From Marinifilum breve (GTDB lineage: Bacteria > Bacteroidota > Bacteroidia > Bacteroidales > Marinifilaceae): DNA of 64,000 bases. The stretch spans positions 176,431 to 240,430 of the forward strand of contig NZ_QFLI01000009.1 of the NCBI RefSeq assembly GCF_003202155.1, read 5' to 3'. A program made the position numbers and the translations under genes. Shown piece by piece: positions 37,933-47,278 of the stretch. Below the pieces are notes generated by a model. The model saw nothing but the letters and a program-made list of their open reading frames with translations. It had not been told where the DNA came from and made no database searches. Every line of letters starts with the position of its first letter. The first letter of the stretch is position 1.

Positions 37933-39324
37933 ATGGCTGATAAGCAGAGAACATTAGCGAAAGAATTTACTTTAACAGGAAAAGGACTTCATACTGGATT
38001 GGAAGTATCAATCAAGTTTGTACCTGCTCCTGAAAATCATGGATACAAATTTAAGAGAGTTGACCTTGAAGGTGAACCTGTAATTGATGCTAGCGCTGAA
38101 TACGTAGGGGATACATCAAGAGGAACTGTTCTTGAAAAAGGAGAATGTAAAGTGCAAACCATCGAGCATGCTTTATCGGCATTGTACGGTATGGGTGTTG
38201 ACAACTGTATGATTGAAATGAATTCTCCTGAGCCTCCAATTTTAGATGGAAGTGCAAAATTCTATGTAGAAGGAATTGAAAGTGTAGGAATTGTAGAGCA
38301 GGATGCGAAGCGTGAATACTATGTGGTAAAAGAACCAATTGTATACAAAGATGAAGCTCGTGGTTCAGAACTAACAATTCTTCCTGATAGTGAATACAGT
38401 GTAGATACTATGATTTCATTCGACTCGAAAGTGTTGAGTAATCAGTATGCAAGATTGACATCACTGAATGATTATAAAGATGAAATTTCGATGTGTCGTA
38501 CCTTTGTTTTTGTACGCGAATTGGAATTTCTATTAAATAACAATTTGGTCAAAGGGGGAGATCTTGATAACGCGATTGTTATTATGGACCAAATGATGGA
38601 GCAAAAAGAGTTGGATCGTATTGCCGACTTATTTGATCATCAGCATGTAGAGGTAAAAGAAGGAATTTTAAGTAATCTTGAACTTTACTTCCAAAATGAG
38701 TGTGCACGACACAAATTATTAGACGTGATTGGTGATCTTGCCTTATGTGGTAAGTTCATTAAAGGAAAAGTAATTGCTTCTTGCCCTGGTCACGGTCCAA
38801 ATACCCAAATGGCAAAATTATTAATCAAACGAATAAAAAAAGAAATGGGAAAAGATTCAGTTCCGGCTTATGACCCAAACAAACAGCCTGTATTAGACAT
38901 TAATGGAATTATGGGTTTACTACCTCACCGTCCTCCATTCTTGTTAGTTGATAAAATTATCGACATCCAGGAAGACACAATTGTAGGTGTGAAAAATGTT
39001 ACAATGAACGAGCCTTTCTTTGTTGGCCACTTTCCAGGAGAGCCTGTAATGCCAGGTGTACTTATGGTTGAGGCTATGGCTCAGTGTGGTGGTATTTTGG
39101 TATTAAATCAGGTTGATGATCCTGAAAACTATTCTACTTACTTCCTAACTCAGAACAACATTAAATTCAGAAAGAAAGTTGTTCCTGGAGATACTCTGAT
39201 TTTTAAATTGCAATTTTTGTCACCAATTCGTAGGGGAGTTGCTAACATGCGCGGTTTAGCTTTTGTTGGCGATACTGTTGTTGCTGAAGGTGAGTTTATG
39301 GCTCAAATCGCAAAGAATAAATAA
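37933..39324 (+). CDS. lpxC/fabZ: Bifunctional UDP-3-O-acyl-GlcNAc deacetylase / 3-hydroxyacyl-ACP dehydratase
   Basis: This fusion of two enzymes is typical of Bacteroidota and has 463 aa. Residues 1 to about 300 are the zinc deacetylase LpxC, the committed step of lipid A synthesis (TIEHALSALYGMGVDN, RTFVFVRELEFL, DLFDHQHVEVKEG, CARHKLLDVIGDLAL). Residues about 315-463 are FabZ of fatty-acid elongation (LLPHRPPFLLVDKI, FFVGHFPGEPVMPGVLMVEAMAQ with the catalytic His and Glu). The fusion couples the branch point for hydroxyacyl-ACP between lipid A and phospholipid. Confidence 0.98.
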   Translation: MADKQRTLAKEFTLTGKGLHTGLEVSIKFVPAPENHGYKFKRVDLEGEPVIDASAEYVGDTSRGTVLEKGECKVQTIEHALSALYGMGVDNCMIEMNSPEPPILDGSAKFYVEGIESVGIVEQDAKREYYVVKEPIVYKDEARGSELTILPDSEYSVDTMISFDSKVLSNQYARLTSLNDYKDEISMCRTFVFVRELEFLLNNNLVKGGDLDNAIVIMDQMMEQKELDRIADLFDHQHVEVKEGILSNLELYFQNECARHKLLDVIGDLALCGKFIKGKVIASCPGHGPNTQMAKLLIKRIKKEMGKDSVPAYDPNKQPVLDINGIMGLLPHRPPFLLVDKIIDIQEDTIVGVKNVTMNEPFFVGHFPGEPVMPGVLMVEAMAQCGGILVLNQVDDPENYSTYFLTQNNIKFRKKVVPGDTLIFKLQFLSPIRRGVANMRGLAFVGDTVVAEGEFMAQIAKNK

Positions 39325-39391
39325 AATTTAACTACTACAAGGCAAACTTCAGGTGTGGTTGAAGTTTGTTTAACACGTAATAAATAAAAAA

Positions 39392-40174
39392 ATGAAGCAA
39401 CCGTTAGCATATGTACATCCTGAGGCAAAAATCGCTGATAATGTAGTGATTGAGCCATTCGTAACTATCGATAAGGATGTAGTAATTGAAGAGGGTACAA
39501 GAATTGGTTCTAACGCAACTATTTTGGAAGGAACCAGAATTGGTAAGAACTGTAATGTTTTTCCAGGAGCAGTAATTGGTGCTGTACCACAGGATTTAAA
39601 ATTCCGTGGTGAGAAAACTACTGTTGAAATTGGAGATAACACAACAATTCGTGAGTGTGTGACCATTAACCGTGGTACTGCAGCTAAAGGCAAAACCATG
39701 GTTGGTAACAACTGTCTTTTGATGGCTTACGTACACATTGCACACGATAGTATTGTTGGTAACAACTGTATCATTGGTAATGCAACTCAGATTGCAGGTG
39801 AGGTTGTAATCGACGATTTTGCAATTTTAAGTGGTTTGGTAGCTGTTCACCAGTTTGTACACATTGGTTCTCACGTTATGGTGTCAGGTGGATCTTTGGT
39901 TCGTAAGGATATTCCTCCATACGTGAAAGCTGGTCGCGAGCCGGTTTCATACATCGGTGTAAACTCAATTGGTTTGCGTCGTCGTGAGTTTGGTAACGAA
40001 AAGATCCGCGAAATTCAGGATGTTTACCGTTACTTGTACCAAAAAGGTATGAACAACTTTACAGCGTTGGAAGCTATCGAAGCTGAAATGCCTGCTTCAC
40101 CAGAGCGTGATGAAATTATTCTGTTTGTGAAGAACTCTAAGCGTGGTATCATGAGAGGATACTTCCCTGAGTAA
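39392..40174 (+). CDS. lpxA: UDP-N-acetylglucosamine O-acyltransferase
   Basis: This is the first enzyme of lipid A synthesis. It has 260 aa: a left-handed beta-helix of hexapeptide repeats with the catalytic His in LLMAYVHIAHDSIVGNNC, and a C-terminal helical domain (FGNEKIREIQDVYRYLYQKGMN). It is third in the lpxD-lpxC/fabZ-lpxA block, 67 bp after the fusion gene, and closed by a terminator. Confidence 0.97.
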   Translation: MKQPLAYVHPEAKIADNVVIEPFVTIDKDVVIEEGTRIGSNATILEGTRIGKNCNVFPGAVIGAVPQDLKFRGEKTTVEIGDNTTIRECVTINRGTAAKGKTMVGNNCLLMAYVHIAHDSIVGNNCIIGNATQIAGEVVIDDFAILSGLVAVHQFVHIGSHVMVSGGSLVRKDIPPYVKAGREPVSYIGVNSIGLRRREFGNEKIREIQDVYRYLYQKGMNNFTALEAIEAEMPASPERDEIILFVKNSKRGIMRGYFPE

Positions 40175-40199
40175 ACACAAATAGCTAGGATATATAAAA

Positions 40200-40235
40200 A
40201 GTGAGATCTTCATATGAGGATCTCACTTTTTTTTG
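40200..40235 (+). terminator. Terminator of the lpx block
   Basis: The stem GTGAGATC/GATCTCAC with an AT-rich loop is followed by eight T. Confidence 0.9.
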
Positions 40236-40242
40236 TTTCGTA

Positions 40243-40363
40243 TTACCTCAACCCCCGGCCCCTTCTCCTCAAGGAGAAGGGGAGGAGTGCAATGATTTTT
40301 TTTAATGCTATATTTTGGAGCTGTGTTGCCTTCTCCTTGAGGAGAAGGATAGGATGAGGTTAT
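40243..40363. repeat. Paired palindromes between lpxA and thiL
   Basis: Two 20-bp near-perfect palindromes, CCTTCTCCTCAAGGAGAAGG at 40261-40280 and its reverse complement at 40329-40348, face each other 48 bp apart. TACCTCA (40244-40250) and TGAGGTTA (40355-40362) flank them as outer inverted repeats. The element reaches into the thiL stop codon. Its size and symmetry suggest a miniature mobile (MITE or REP-like) insertion; it may also end transcription from both sides. Confidence 0.75.
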
Positions 40364-41403
40364 TCCTGTAACGGATTCCATCCCTGAGCCTGCAATGCAA
40401 TCTCAGTATTATCACGAGTTACCAAATAAATTCCTTTCGAGGCTTCAGTAATGTGACCAATCACTTTTACATCTTCCATTTTTTCTACATCATCGAATTT
40501 TTCCAATGGAACCGTAAATAGTAGCTCGTAATCTTCACCACCATTTAGCGAGAAAGTACTGTAGTTCATATTTAGCTCTTCGGCCATTTTATGAGTTTCG
40601 TAATCTACAGGAATTTTTTCCTCATAAACCTGGCAACCTACTTTCGATTCCTCACAAATGTGCATCAATTCCGATGATAAACCATCCGATACATCAATCA
40701 TAGAAGTAGGAACAATTTGAGCCTCTTTCAATCTTTCGTAGATGTCTTTTCTGGCCTCAGGTTTTAGCTGACGTTCCAAAATGTAATCGTGTCCCGATAA
40801 ATCAGGCTGCATGTTTGGATTGTTTTCGAAAATGGCTTTTTCGCGCTCCAACAATTGCAAGCCAGCATAGGCAGCACCTAAATTTCCACTTACGCAGATT
40901 AGGTCGTTTACTTTGGCACCACTTCGGTAGGCCAATTCATTTTCTTCAGCCTCGCCAAGAGCAGTTACTGAAATGCACAATCCAGTTAAAGAAGATGTAG
41001 TGTCACCACCAACTAGGTCGACATTGTAATTTTCGCAGGCCATACGAATGCCATCGTAAATTTCTTCAATGGCTTCAACGGTAAAGCGCTTCGAAATGGC
41101 AATGGAAACAGTTACTTGCTTTGGGCAAGCATTCATGGCATACACATCAGAAACATTTACGGCAATACTTTTGTATCCCAAATGTTTTAAAGGAGTGTAC
41201 ATTAAATCGAAATGGATTCCCTCTACCAACAAATCGGTAGTCACAACTGTTTTTTTGTTCTGATAATCCAGTACTGCAGCATCGTCGCCAACACCTACTT
41301 TTGTACTGCTATTTTTTATCTCGATGCCCTTTGTCAATTGCTTGATTAAACCAAACTCTCCCAATGTTGAGATATCGGTTCCTTGTGCTTTGTTTTCCTG
41401 CAT
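40360..41403 (-). CDS. thiL: Thiamine-monophosphate kinase
   Basis: ThiL phosphorylates thiamine monophosphate to the pyrophosphate cofactor. It has 347 aa from the ATG at 41403 (MQENKAQGTDISTLGEFGLIKQL). A longer frame to 41439 starts inside the -7 box and is rejected. PurM-like family segments are VGVGDDAAVL, TTDLLVEGIHFDL, NVSDVYAMNACP, GGDTTSS, SMIDVSDGLSSEL and NGGEDYELLF. The outer inverted repeat of the palindrome pair overlaps its stop. Confidence 0.96.
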   Translation of the reverse strand: MQENKAQGTDISTLGEFGLIKQLTKGIEIKNSSTKVGVGDDAAVLDYQNKKTVVTTDLLVEGIHFDLMYTPLKHLGYKSIAVNVSDVYAMNACPKQVTVSIAISKRFTVEAIEEIYDGIRMACENYNVDLVGGDTTSSLTGLCISVTALGEAEENELAYRSGAKVNDLICVSGNLGAAYAGLQLLEREKAIFENNPNMQPDLSGHDYILERQLKPEARKDIYERLKEAQIVPTSMIDVSDGLSSELMHICEESKVGCQVYEEKIPVDYETHKMAEELNMNYSTFSLNGGEDYELLFTVPLEKFDDVEKMEDVKVIGHITEASKGIYLVTRDNTEIALQAQGWNPLQE

Positions 41404-41436
41404 GATATGCTGATTTCTAAATTTAGAATTTGCTTG

Positions 41437-41444
41437 CAAAGGTA
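41437..41444 (-). promoter_or_regulatory. Candidate -7 box of thiL
   Basis: TACCTTTG on the minus strand matches TAnnTTTG, 33 bp before the ATG at 41403. It sets the translation start. Confidence 0.55.
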
Positions 41445-41454
41445 GAAAAAATAT

Positions 41455-41489
41455 TAGACCTGACAGGTTTGTAAATTCAGTCAGGTCTA
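41455..41489 (-). terminator. Terminator-like inverted repeat after the CPYC protein gene
   Basis: TAGACCTGAC and GTCAGGTCTA are perfect 10-bp inverted repeats; on the minus strand ATATTTTTT follows. It resembles dispersed GACCTGACAGGTTT-type palindromes common in this phylum, so it may be a repeat co-opted as a terminator. Confidence 0.75.
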
Positions 41490-41518
41490 TATGAATTGAA
41501 GAGTATTATGGATTTTAA

Positions 41519-42058
41519 TTATTTGAGATTAGCAGCACGCGTATACTTAATTAAAGTACGAGCGGTAACTGCTCCATCGAAATGTTGTACGAATTTTTGA
41601 TGCTTGTCAAAAATGAAAATACAAGGAAGTGATCTGGAGCCAAAGGCTTCTTCGAATTCATTGTTCTCATATCTCAAAATAGTAAGGTTCAATTTATCCC
41701 TTAGCTTGTGTTTGTTCATGAAGATGTTAATGTTATCCATTTCATCTTTGGTTACATACAAGAGTTGGAAATCTTTGTACTCTTCAGAATAATGACTCAT
41801 GATTTTGGCTTCCTCATGACAATAAGGACAAAAATTACCAAAGTGAACCACCACAATGGGTTTATCTTTTTCTAAATTGAAAGAAGTAAATGAGTTTCCT
41901 AAAATGTCCTGAAAATTAAATTTAGGCAAAGAGCTAAGTTCTGTTTTGGCCTCTTGCTTTAATCGTTTTTCTTCTTGATCATTTCGTTTTTTAATAACAA
42001 TTACGCTTGTAATGCTTAGGATTACAATGATAAAAACTGCTGATAATTTTCTATTCAT
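41519..42058 (-). CDS. Membrane-anchored thioredoxin-fold protein (CPYC)
   Basis: This 179-aa protein has an N-terminal membrane helix (about 6-23), so the domain lies outside the cytoplasm. The TlpA/AhpC-TSA-like fold has an active site GNFCPYCHEEAK (CPYC, a glutaredoxin-like dipeptide) and the expected cis-Pro segment RSLPCIFIFD. A Cys directly after the cis-Pro is unusual. It is the last gene of the unit with the membrane protein and the three CarboxypepD_reg-like paralogs. It may reduce or form disulfides in those proteins, by context only. Confidence 0.85.
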   Translation of the reverse strand: MNRKLSAVFIIVILSITSVIVIKKRNDQEEKRLKQEAKTELSSLPKFNFQDILGNSFTSFNLEKDKPIVVVHFGNFCPYCHEEAKIMSHYSEEYKDFQLLYVTKDEMDNINIFMNKHKLRDKLNLTILRYENNEFEEAFGSRSLPCIFIFDKHQKFVQHFDGAVTARTLIKYTRAANLK

Positions 42059-42070
42059 GGCTTTGATGTT

Positions 42071-42850
42071 TTAAAAAGAAAGGTCAATTACAGGAAGATA
42101 TAGATTGATTGCGAAGATAATATTAGCAACAAAAGGCCATATAATTATAGTGAAAAGTATAGGCGCAAGTGTCATTTTTGATATTGCCTTAAAAGTAAAC
42201 TTTTCTGAGCTCTTAATCATAAATGGAATTAAACCAAGTATTAGTAGTAATTGAATATCAATATTGCTAAAAATGGTGTTATACCAATTGTACTTTTCAG
42301 GAGTTGCCAAAAAGGTTTGAATAGATGGATTGATATAATTGTAAAACTGATAGACATTATCTAATTCATATTCGGTTTGTATCAATCCAAACCATATGGA
42401 TGCCATTATATTTTTTAGGGGAATAATAAAATAGGCGATTAGTGTTGCTTTTAGAATTAGGCCATATTTGATTTGAGAATAGGCAGTTGTTACACGAAAA
42501 GTAAGGTAAATAAAGAACGCCATGAGTAGGCAATAGACTATAATGCGAGTAATGCTATCGGTAAAAAAGTATAATGCATCGCTTAAATATTCCGATTTTG
42601 CATCTTCATCTTTTACTTCTTCTAATGCAATTTCAGCTAAATCATCTTTAAAATCAGCCATTAAGTCATCATGTTCATTGTAAACTTCAGCTTCTTGTTG
42701 TACTTGATTTTTTGTGTTGTATCTCTCATTCATTTGCTTTGTGTCAATGTAGTCATACATGATAAAATCAGAGAAAATGCCAGATAGTAGTAACGCGATA
42801 AATAGATATAGATTCTTTATTTTTAGTAGCGAGGATAGTATTTTTTGCAT
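42071..42850 (-). CDS. Multi-pass membrane protein of unknown function
   Basis: This 259-aa protein has one N-terminal membrane helix (about 14-31), an acidic soluble loop (about 35-88), then about four further helices (about 97-117, 127-150, 196-212, 224-250). The layout resembles Yip1-like membrane proteins, but no motif was recognised with confidence. It is packed between the CPYC gene (12 bp gap) and a CarboxypepD_reg-like gene (4 bp gap), so it belongs to the same operon. Confidence 0.75.
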   Translation of the reverse strand: MQKILSSLLKIKNLYLFIALLLSGIFSDFIMYDYIDTKQMNERYNTKNQVQQEAEVYNEHDDLMADFKDDLAEIALEEVKDEDAKSEYLSDALYFFTDSITRIIVYCLLMAFFIYLTFRVTTAYSQIKYGLILKATLIAYFIIPLKNIMASIWFGLIQTEYELDNVYQFYNYINPSIQTFLATPEKYNWYNTIFSNIDIQLLLILGLIPFMIKSSEKFTFKAISKMTLAPILFTIIIWPFVANIIFAINLYLPVIDLSF

Positions 42851-42854
42851 GGCT

Positions 42855-44279
42855 TTATTTTTTTAAAAGTTCTTGTTCCAGGTTTTTCTTTAGATTTTCT
42901 TGCTCCAGGCTAGGAAGCATGGTCGTGTAGTTGTCCCAAAATTCTTTGTGGTAAGGAAGCTTTTCGTAATGATCTCCTTTCCATCTTAGCTGCTTTAGTT
43001 GTTGGTTGACGATTTCCGGAGCATTTATGATTTCAGTATTTACCATTTCCTGAATCATATCTGTATCATTACTATTGTAGTCATTTACCTTGTAATAAAG
43101 GTGTTGGAGATAGAGTTTGCTATAGTATTCTTTAAATCTCATTTTGATTCTATAGTGGTAAAAGAATTTGCCATTGAACTGACCATAGCGTTTCCCGTGA
43201 AGTTTAAACCCGTTGTATTTAGGATTGTTGATGTATCCGTAATCCAAACTTAAAAATGCGTAATCTTTTAATCTGATGTATGCAATCCCAATAGGAATAA
43301 ATGATTTCTTCTGATATTCTAAACCCGAATAGTTTTTATTAGGCAGAATCTTTACTTTGTAGGTAGCCTCTCCATTGTAAGGGATAATTGTATCCAATTT
43401 AAACCTGTGTTTTTTCATGAAGGTTTTGCAAATAAAAGGGCCACCATTTACGAACCATGGGTTTACCTTTTTAGATCCTCTTCTTGCATTTTTTTGAGCA
43501 GCCCGAATCATATTAGTTGCAGTAAAGAATTTAGAGAAAGAGGCTTTGCTGTTGTCTAAGTTGTTAATAAGGAGTTCCTTTACACGAGGATCGTTGTGAT
43601 TGGTGGTGTTTAAGAGCAGGCTATCCTTAGGAACGTCTTTTTTCTTCGCCATGTATTTGTAAACGCCTAGTAATGATTTGAAGTCAATATCTCTATTGTC
43701 TAAACTCGATTGTAATTCATCAATATTGAATTTGCAATCTTCAATTTTGTGTGATATTCCCGGATCGTAAATACTAACAGCTGCTTCAATTAATCGATTT
43801 ATGCTGGTTTTGTTGCCATGAGATTGACGAAAATAATATTTGCCAATATGGGGCTGATCATCTAGCAGCTTCGGCAATTCATTAATGGCATTGGCAAAAA
43901 TTTGCTTGGCATCTTTTAATATCTCTTGCTTGCCAACAGTGATTTCCATTAGTTGGTAGGAATGCTTGTTCAAACAAAGTTTAGGAATGCCTCCATTCTT
44001 CTGAATTTGCAAAAGCGAATCAACAGGAAATGCCTGACTTTTATAACCAATGCATGAAATAACAATTTGTTGTTTTGTATCGCCTGAAGGCAAGGCCAAT
44101 TCAAAATCACCATTGGTATTGCTAATGGTTCCCAAACTTGTGCCTCTTAAAGCTACACTGGCATAGGCAATGGTTTTTTGTTCTCCGTTGGATATATTTG
44201 CTTTTAGTTTGTTTTGACTGAATACTGAAAATGGCGCAAGCAGTAATGCGCAGAATATTTTAATAGCAATTGGTTTCAT
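42855..44279 (-). CDS. CarboxypepD_reg-like domain protein, paralog C
   Basis: This 474-aa exported protein has a signal peptide (1-21). The beta-sandwich CarboxypepD_reg-like domain (about 23-110) is shown by ISNGEQKTIAYASVALRGTSLGTISNTNGDFELALP, the same domain found at the front of TonB-dependent receptors, but no plug or barrel follows. The remaining 350 residues form a domain shared with the two upstream paralogs (KQIFANAINELPKLLDDQPHIGKYYFRQSH; a conserved HKEFWDNYTTMLPS near the end). The function is unknown. It is the most diverged of the three. Confidence 0.8.
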   Translation of the reverse strand: MKPIAIKIFCALLLAPFSVFSQNKLKANISNGEQKTIAYASVALRGTSLGTISNTNGDFELALPSGDTKQQIVISCIGYKSQAFPVDSLLQIQKNGGIPKLCLNKHSYQLMEITVGKQEILKDAKQIFANAINELPKLLDDQPHIGKYYFRQSHGNKTSINRLIEAAVSIYDPGISHKIEDCKFNIDELQSSLDNRDIDFKSLLGVYKYMAKKKDVPKDSLLLNTTNHNDPRVKELLINNLDNSKASFSKFFTATNMIRAAQKNARRGSKKVNPWFVNGGPFICKTFMKKHRFKLDTIIPYNGEATYKVKILPNKNYSGLEYQKKSFIPIGIAYIRLKDYAFLSLDYGYINNPKYNGFKLHGKRYGQFNGKFFYHYRIKMRFKEYYSKLYLQHLYYKVNDYNSNDTDMIQEMVNTEIINAPEIVNQQLKQLRWKGDHYEKLPYHKEFWDNYTTMLPSLEQENLKKNLEQELLKK

Positions 44280-44289
44280 AGGTTAGCAT

Positions 44290-45678
44290 TTAATTGATTT
44301 GATTAATTCGAATACTATCGGTAGCATGCTGATATTGCTCTTTCAGGCTTACCTCACTTTCTAAATCTTTGCGAAGTTTGGCTTCATCTTTGGTCTCCAA
44401 AAGTATGGTGTAATTCTCCCAAAATTCAGGATGATACTCGCTATCTTCGTATAGCTTGTCGTTCCATTGTGTAGGCAACATTTGACTTATTTGATCTTTT
44501 TGAGTTATGATTTCTGTGAAAAGAAGTTCTCGTTTTATGCGAGGTTGTTTGTCCAAACTTTTCAAGGAGTATGTTCCATCAAGATCATAATATTTATAAT
44601 AAGAAGGATACAGTTTATTTTTTATGCGATTATATCTTATAGTAAAGTTGTTAGCAAAAGAGGGGATTATTCGTTTGGCAATAGAATCTTTTTCATTCGG
44701 GTTAGGAAGCATTGCACATTCTATCTCATATAAAGCATAATCTTTTGTAGAAATATATAGATAACCTAAGTGAATAAAATAATCCCTTTTTAAAGCTTTT
44801 GCAGTAGGAAGAATTTTAATTTTATATACAAATTCGTCATTCTGTTCTAAAATTGTATCCAATTTTAATTGGATAGGCTTGTATTTTGATATACTGTTTA
44901 AATCAAAACAATAAGAGTAGGATATTTTTGGTAATTTTGCTTGATAGGCCATATTGATCTGAATTAATTTATCCAATGAGTTGGTTTCTTCATCTTGTTC
45001 TCTGATTAAATTGGCTATTTCTTCTTCGTTTAGATTGGTGTTTTTTGCTTTTTGTTTGGCTTTCTTGTAGCGCATATGATCCCAATATTTAAAAAGCTGA
45101 AGCTCTTTTACGTGATAGCTTCTTTTGTCGTAGGTATTTCTCTTTTCTTTAATGTGTATTTTGAAATTTTGATCTTCAGGATTTGAATGGGTAATCAATG
45201 CTGCCTCTATCAATTTCACATATTGATTGTTTAACATGTGGGTTTGTCGCAAAAAACCTTTGTTGATATAAGGCTGATCGGGTTTAAAACCAGGCGCAGC
45301 TTTCATACACTCCTTTAAAATTTTCTTAGGATCATTCAATAATTTGCTAGCAGTGACCTTAATCTCTGTTAAGTCATATGTAATAGGAGTGAGCTGAATG
45401 TTTTTTCCAACTTTTTTAGGATGTATACTTACGCTTTGATATCCCAAGCTACTAACCAGGACTCTTGTGTTAAGTCCTGTCATGGGAATGTAGAGTTGGA
45501 AATCTCCCTCTTGATTGCTTATGGTACCTTTTGTGGTGTTGGCAATGGAGATATTTGCAAACGGAATGGCTTTTCCGCTTTCTTTATCAATTACTTTAGA
45601 GTTGATTTGAATTTGTGCTTGCAAACTTGTTGCCATGGCAAGCACAATCATTACTATATTAAGAAATGATCTTACCAT
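44290..45678 (-). CDS. CarboxypepD_reg-like domain protein, paralog B
   Basis: This 462-aa exported protein has a signal peptide (1-21) and the CarboxypepD_reg-like domain (VNSKVIDKESGKAIPFANIS type, written here as INSKVIDKESGKAIPFANIS; about 25-108). The shared C-terminal domain contains DPKKILKECMKAAPGFKPDQ and ends with about 50 residues almost identical to paralog A (LYEDSEYHPEFWENYTILLE then TKDEAKLRKDLESEVSLKEQ). The central 200 residues differ much more. It lies 10 bp upstream of paralog C and 46 bp downstream of paralog A. Confidence 0.82.
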   Translation of the reverse strand: MVRSFLNIVMIVLAMATSLQAQIQINSKVIDKESGKAIPFANISIANTTKGTISNQEGDFQLYIPMTGLNTRVLVSSLGYQSVSIHPKKVGKNIQLTPITYDLTEIKVTASKLLNDPKKILKECMKAAPGFKPDQPYINKGFLRQTHMLNNQYVKLIEAALITHSNPEDQNFKIHIKEKRNTYDKRSYHVKELQLFKYWDHMRYKKAKQKAKNTNLNEEEIANLIREQDEETNSLDKLIQINMAYQAKLPKISYSYCFDLNSISKYKPIQLKLDTILEQNDEFVYKIKILPTAKALKRDYFIHLGYLYISTKDYALYEIECAMLPNPNEKDSIAKRIIPSFANNFTIRYNRIKNKLYPSYYKYYDLDGTYSLKSLDKQPRIKRELLFTEIITQKDQISQMLPTQWNDKLYEDSEYHPEFWENYTILLETKDEAKLRKDLESEVSLKEQYQHATDSIRINQIN

Positions 45679-45724
45679 ATGATGGGTGTTTTTTTGGTTA
45701 GGTGAAACTTAGAATGTAGACTGT

Positions 45725-47116
45725 TTAGTTAACCTGATTAATCCGAATACTATCGGTAGCATGCTGATATTGCTCTTTCAGGCTTACCTCACTTTCTAAA
45801 TCTTTGCGAAGCTTTGCTTCATCTTTGGTTTCAAGCAGTATGGTGTAATTCTCCCAAAAATCAGGATGATACTCGCTATCTTCATATAGCTTGTCTTTCC
45901 ATTTTTGTGGTATGTTTTGCTTTACTTCTTTTGCATCATCAATAATTTCGGTGAATAAAAACTCTCTTGAAATGCGTGGGAATTTGGTTTGTTCTATGTG
46001 AGTTTTAATGTTGGTCATTCCTGTCATATCGAAACTCTTCGAATTATAGTAGGAAGGATAAAGTTTGTTTTTATAACGTTTATACTTTAAAGTAAAATCG
46101 GATTTAATAAGGTTTACAGCGGCCATTTGTCGGGCATTGGCAACTTTTGGGTTTTGAGTCATCGCATATTTAAGCTCATACAAAGCGAAATCTTGGGCTG
46201 AAATAAGAAGGTATCCGATTCGAATAAAAGGACTGTTTTTTAATTCCTTAGAAGTAGGAAGTATTTTTATTTTGTAGATCGCTTCACCATCTTTTTCCAT
46301 AATGGTGTCAAGCTTTAATTGAGTGTCCTTATCGCTGTATATATCATTTAAATTATGCCATAAACCCTTTATTTTAGCTTGATAGGCTGTCTCCAATCGT
46401 ATTATTTTTCGTACCGAGTTTCTTTTCTCATCAGTATCGCGAATTAGTTTCAACAACTCTTCCTTTTCAGGATTGTAATTCTCAGCTTCTCGTTTGGCTT
46501 TATTGTACCTCGTACTTTCCCATTTCTTAAAGAAACCTAACTCTTTGGCATCAATTTCTCTGTTGTCGTAGGTGTTTCTTTTCTCGAGTATGTGCACTTT
46601 GCTGGTCTTTTCGTTGGGGGTTGAGTAGGTAAACAGTGCAGCTTCTATCAGCTTCACATACTTTTTGTTGAGCAAGTGGGTTTGTCGCATGAAACCTTTG
46701 TTGATGTAGGGCTGATTGGGTCTAAAACCAGGTGCAGCTTTCATGCATTCTTTTAAGATTTTTTTCGGATCATTCAGCAGTTTGCTGGCAGATATTTTCA
46801 CCTCCGATAGGCCGTAAGAAACTGGTGTTAGTTCAATAATTTTCCCAGCTTTTTTAGGATGAATAGAGGTGGTTTTGTATCCCAAGCTACTGATCAGAAT
46901 CTTGGTGTTTGTCCCTACTAATGGAATGTAGAGTTGAAAATCTCCCTCCTGATTGCTAATGGTTCCTTTTGTGGTGTTGGCAATGGATATGCCTGCAAAA
47001 GGAATAGCTTTCCCACTTTCTTTATCAACAACTTTAGAGTTGACCTGAAATTGAGATTTGGCGGTACTACTTAGTAGTAGCAATAGCATAAATGCAATGT
47101 AAATTGGCTTGTTCAT
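45725..47116 (-). CDS. CarboxypepD_reg-like domain protein, paralog A
   Basis: This 463-aa exported protein has a signal peptide ending near SSTAKS (about 1-21). It has the same architecture as paralog B, with near-identical N-terminal domain (KESGKAIPFAGISIANTTKG) and C-terminal tail but a diverged centre. It is the first gene of the five-gene minus-strand unit (A, B, C, membrane protein, CPYC protein). Upstream is the repeat-rich gap 47117-48069. No enzyme motif was found; a surface binding or assembly role is possible but unproven. Confidence 0.82.
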   Translation of the reverse strand: MNKPIYIAFMLLLLLSSTAKSQFQVNSKVVDKESGKAIPFAGISIANTTKGTISNQEGDFQLYIPLVGTNTKILISSLGYKTTSIHPKKAGKIIELTPVSYGLSEVKISASKLLNDPKKILKECMKAAPGFRPNQPYINKGFMRQTHLLNKKYVKLIEAALFTYSTPNEKTSKVHILEKRNTYDNREIDAKELGFFKKWESTRYNKAKREAENYNPEKEELLKLIRDTDEKRNSVRKIIRLETAYQAKIKGLWHNLNDIYSDKDTQLKLDTIMEKDGEAIYKIKILPTSKELKNSPFIRIGYLLISAQDFALYELKYAMTQNPKVANARQMAAVNLIKSDFTLKYKRYKNKLYPSYYNSKSFDMTGMTNIKTHIEQTKFPRISREFLFTEIIDDAKEVKQNIPQKWKDKLYEDSEYHPDFWENYTILLETKDEAKLRKDLESEVSLKEQYQHATDSIRINQVN

Positions 47117-47278
47117 TTGGTGAATGCTTTTGTGATTTGATTAACCATATAATAATAATGGTATGAATATATGAAATTTATAATGAACAATGCATGTGAA
47201 AAGTGTTAAATAATGAAAAAATAACTATTTTTTTAGTTTATTCTGGTTTGTTGAACTATAATTTTTTAACCTCAATCC

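Noticed and set aside
42855-47116. TonB-dependent receptors
   Set aside because: Only the N-terminal CarboxypepD_reg-like domain is shared; plug and barrel are absent and the proteins are about 460-475 aa.
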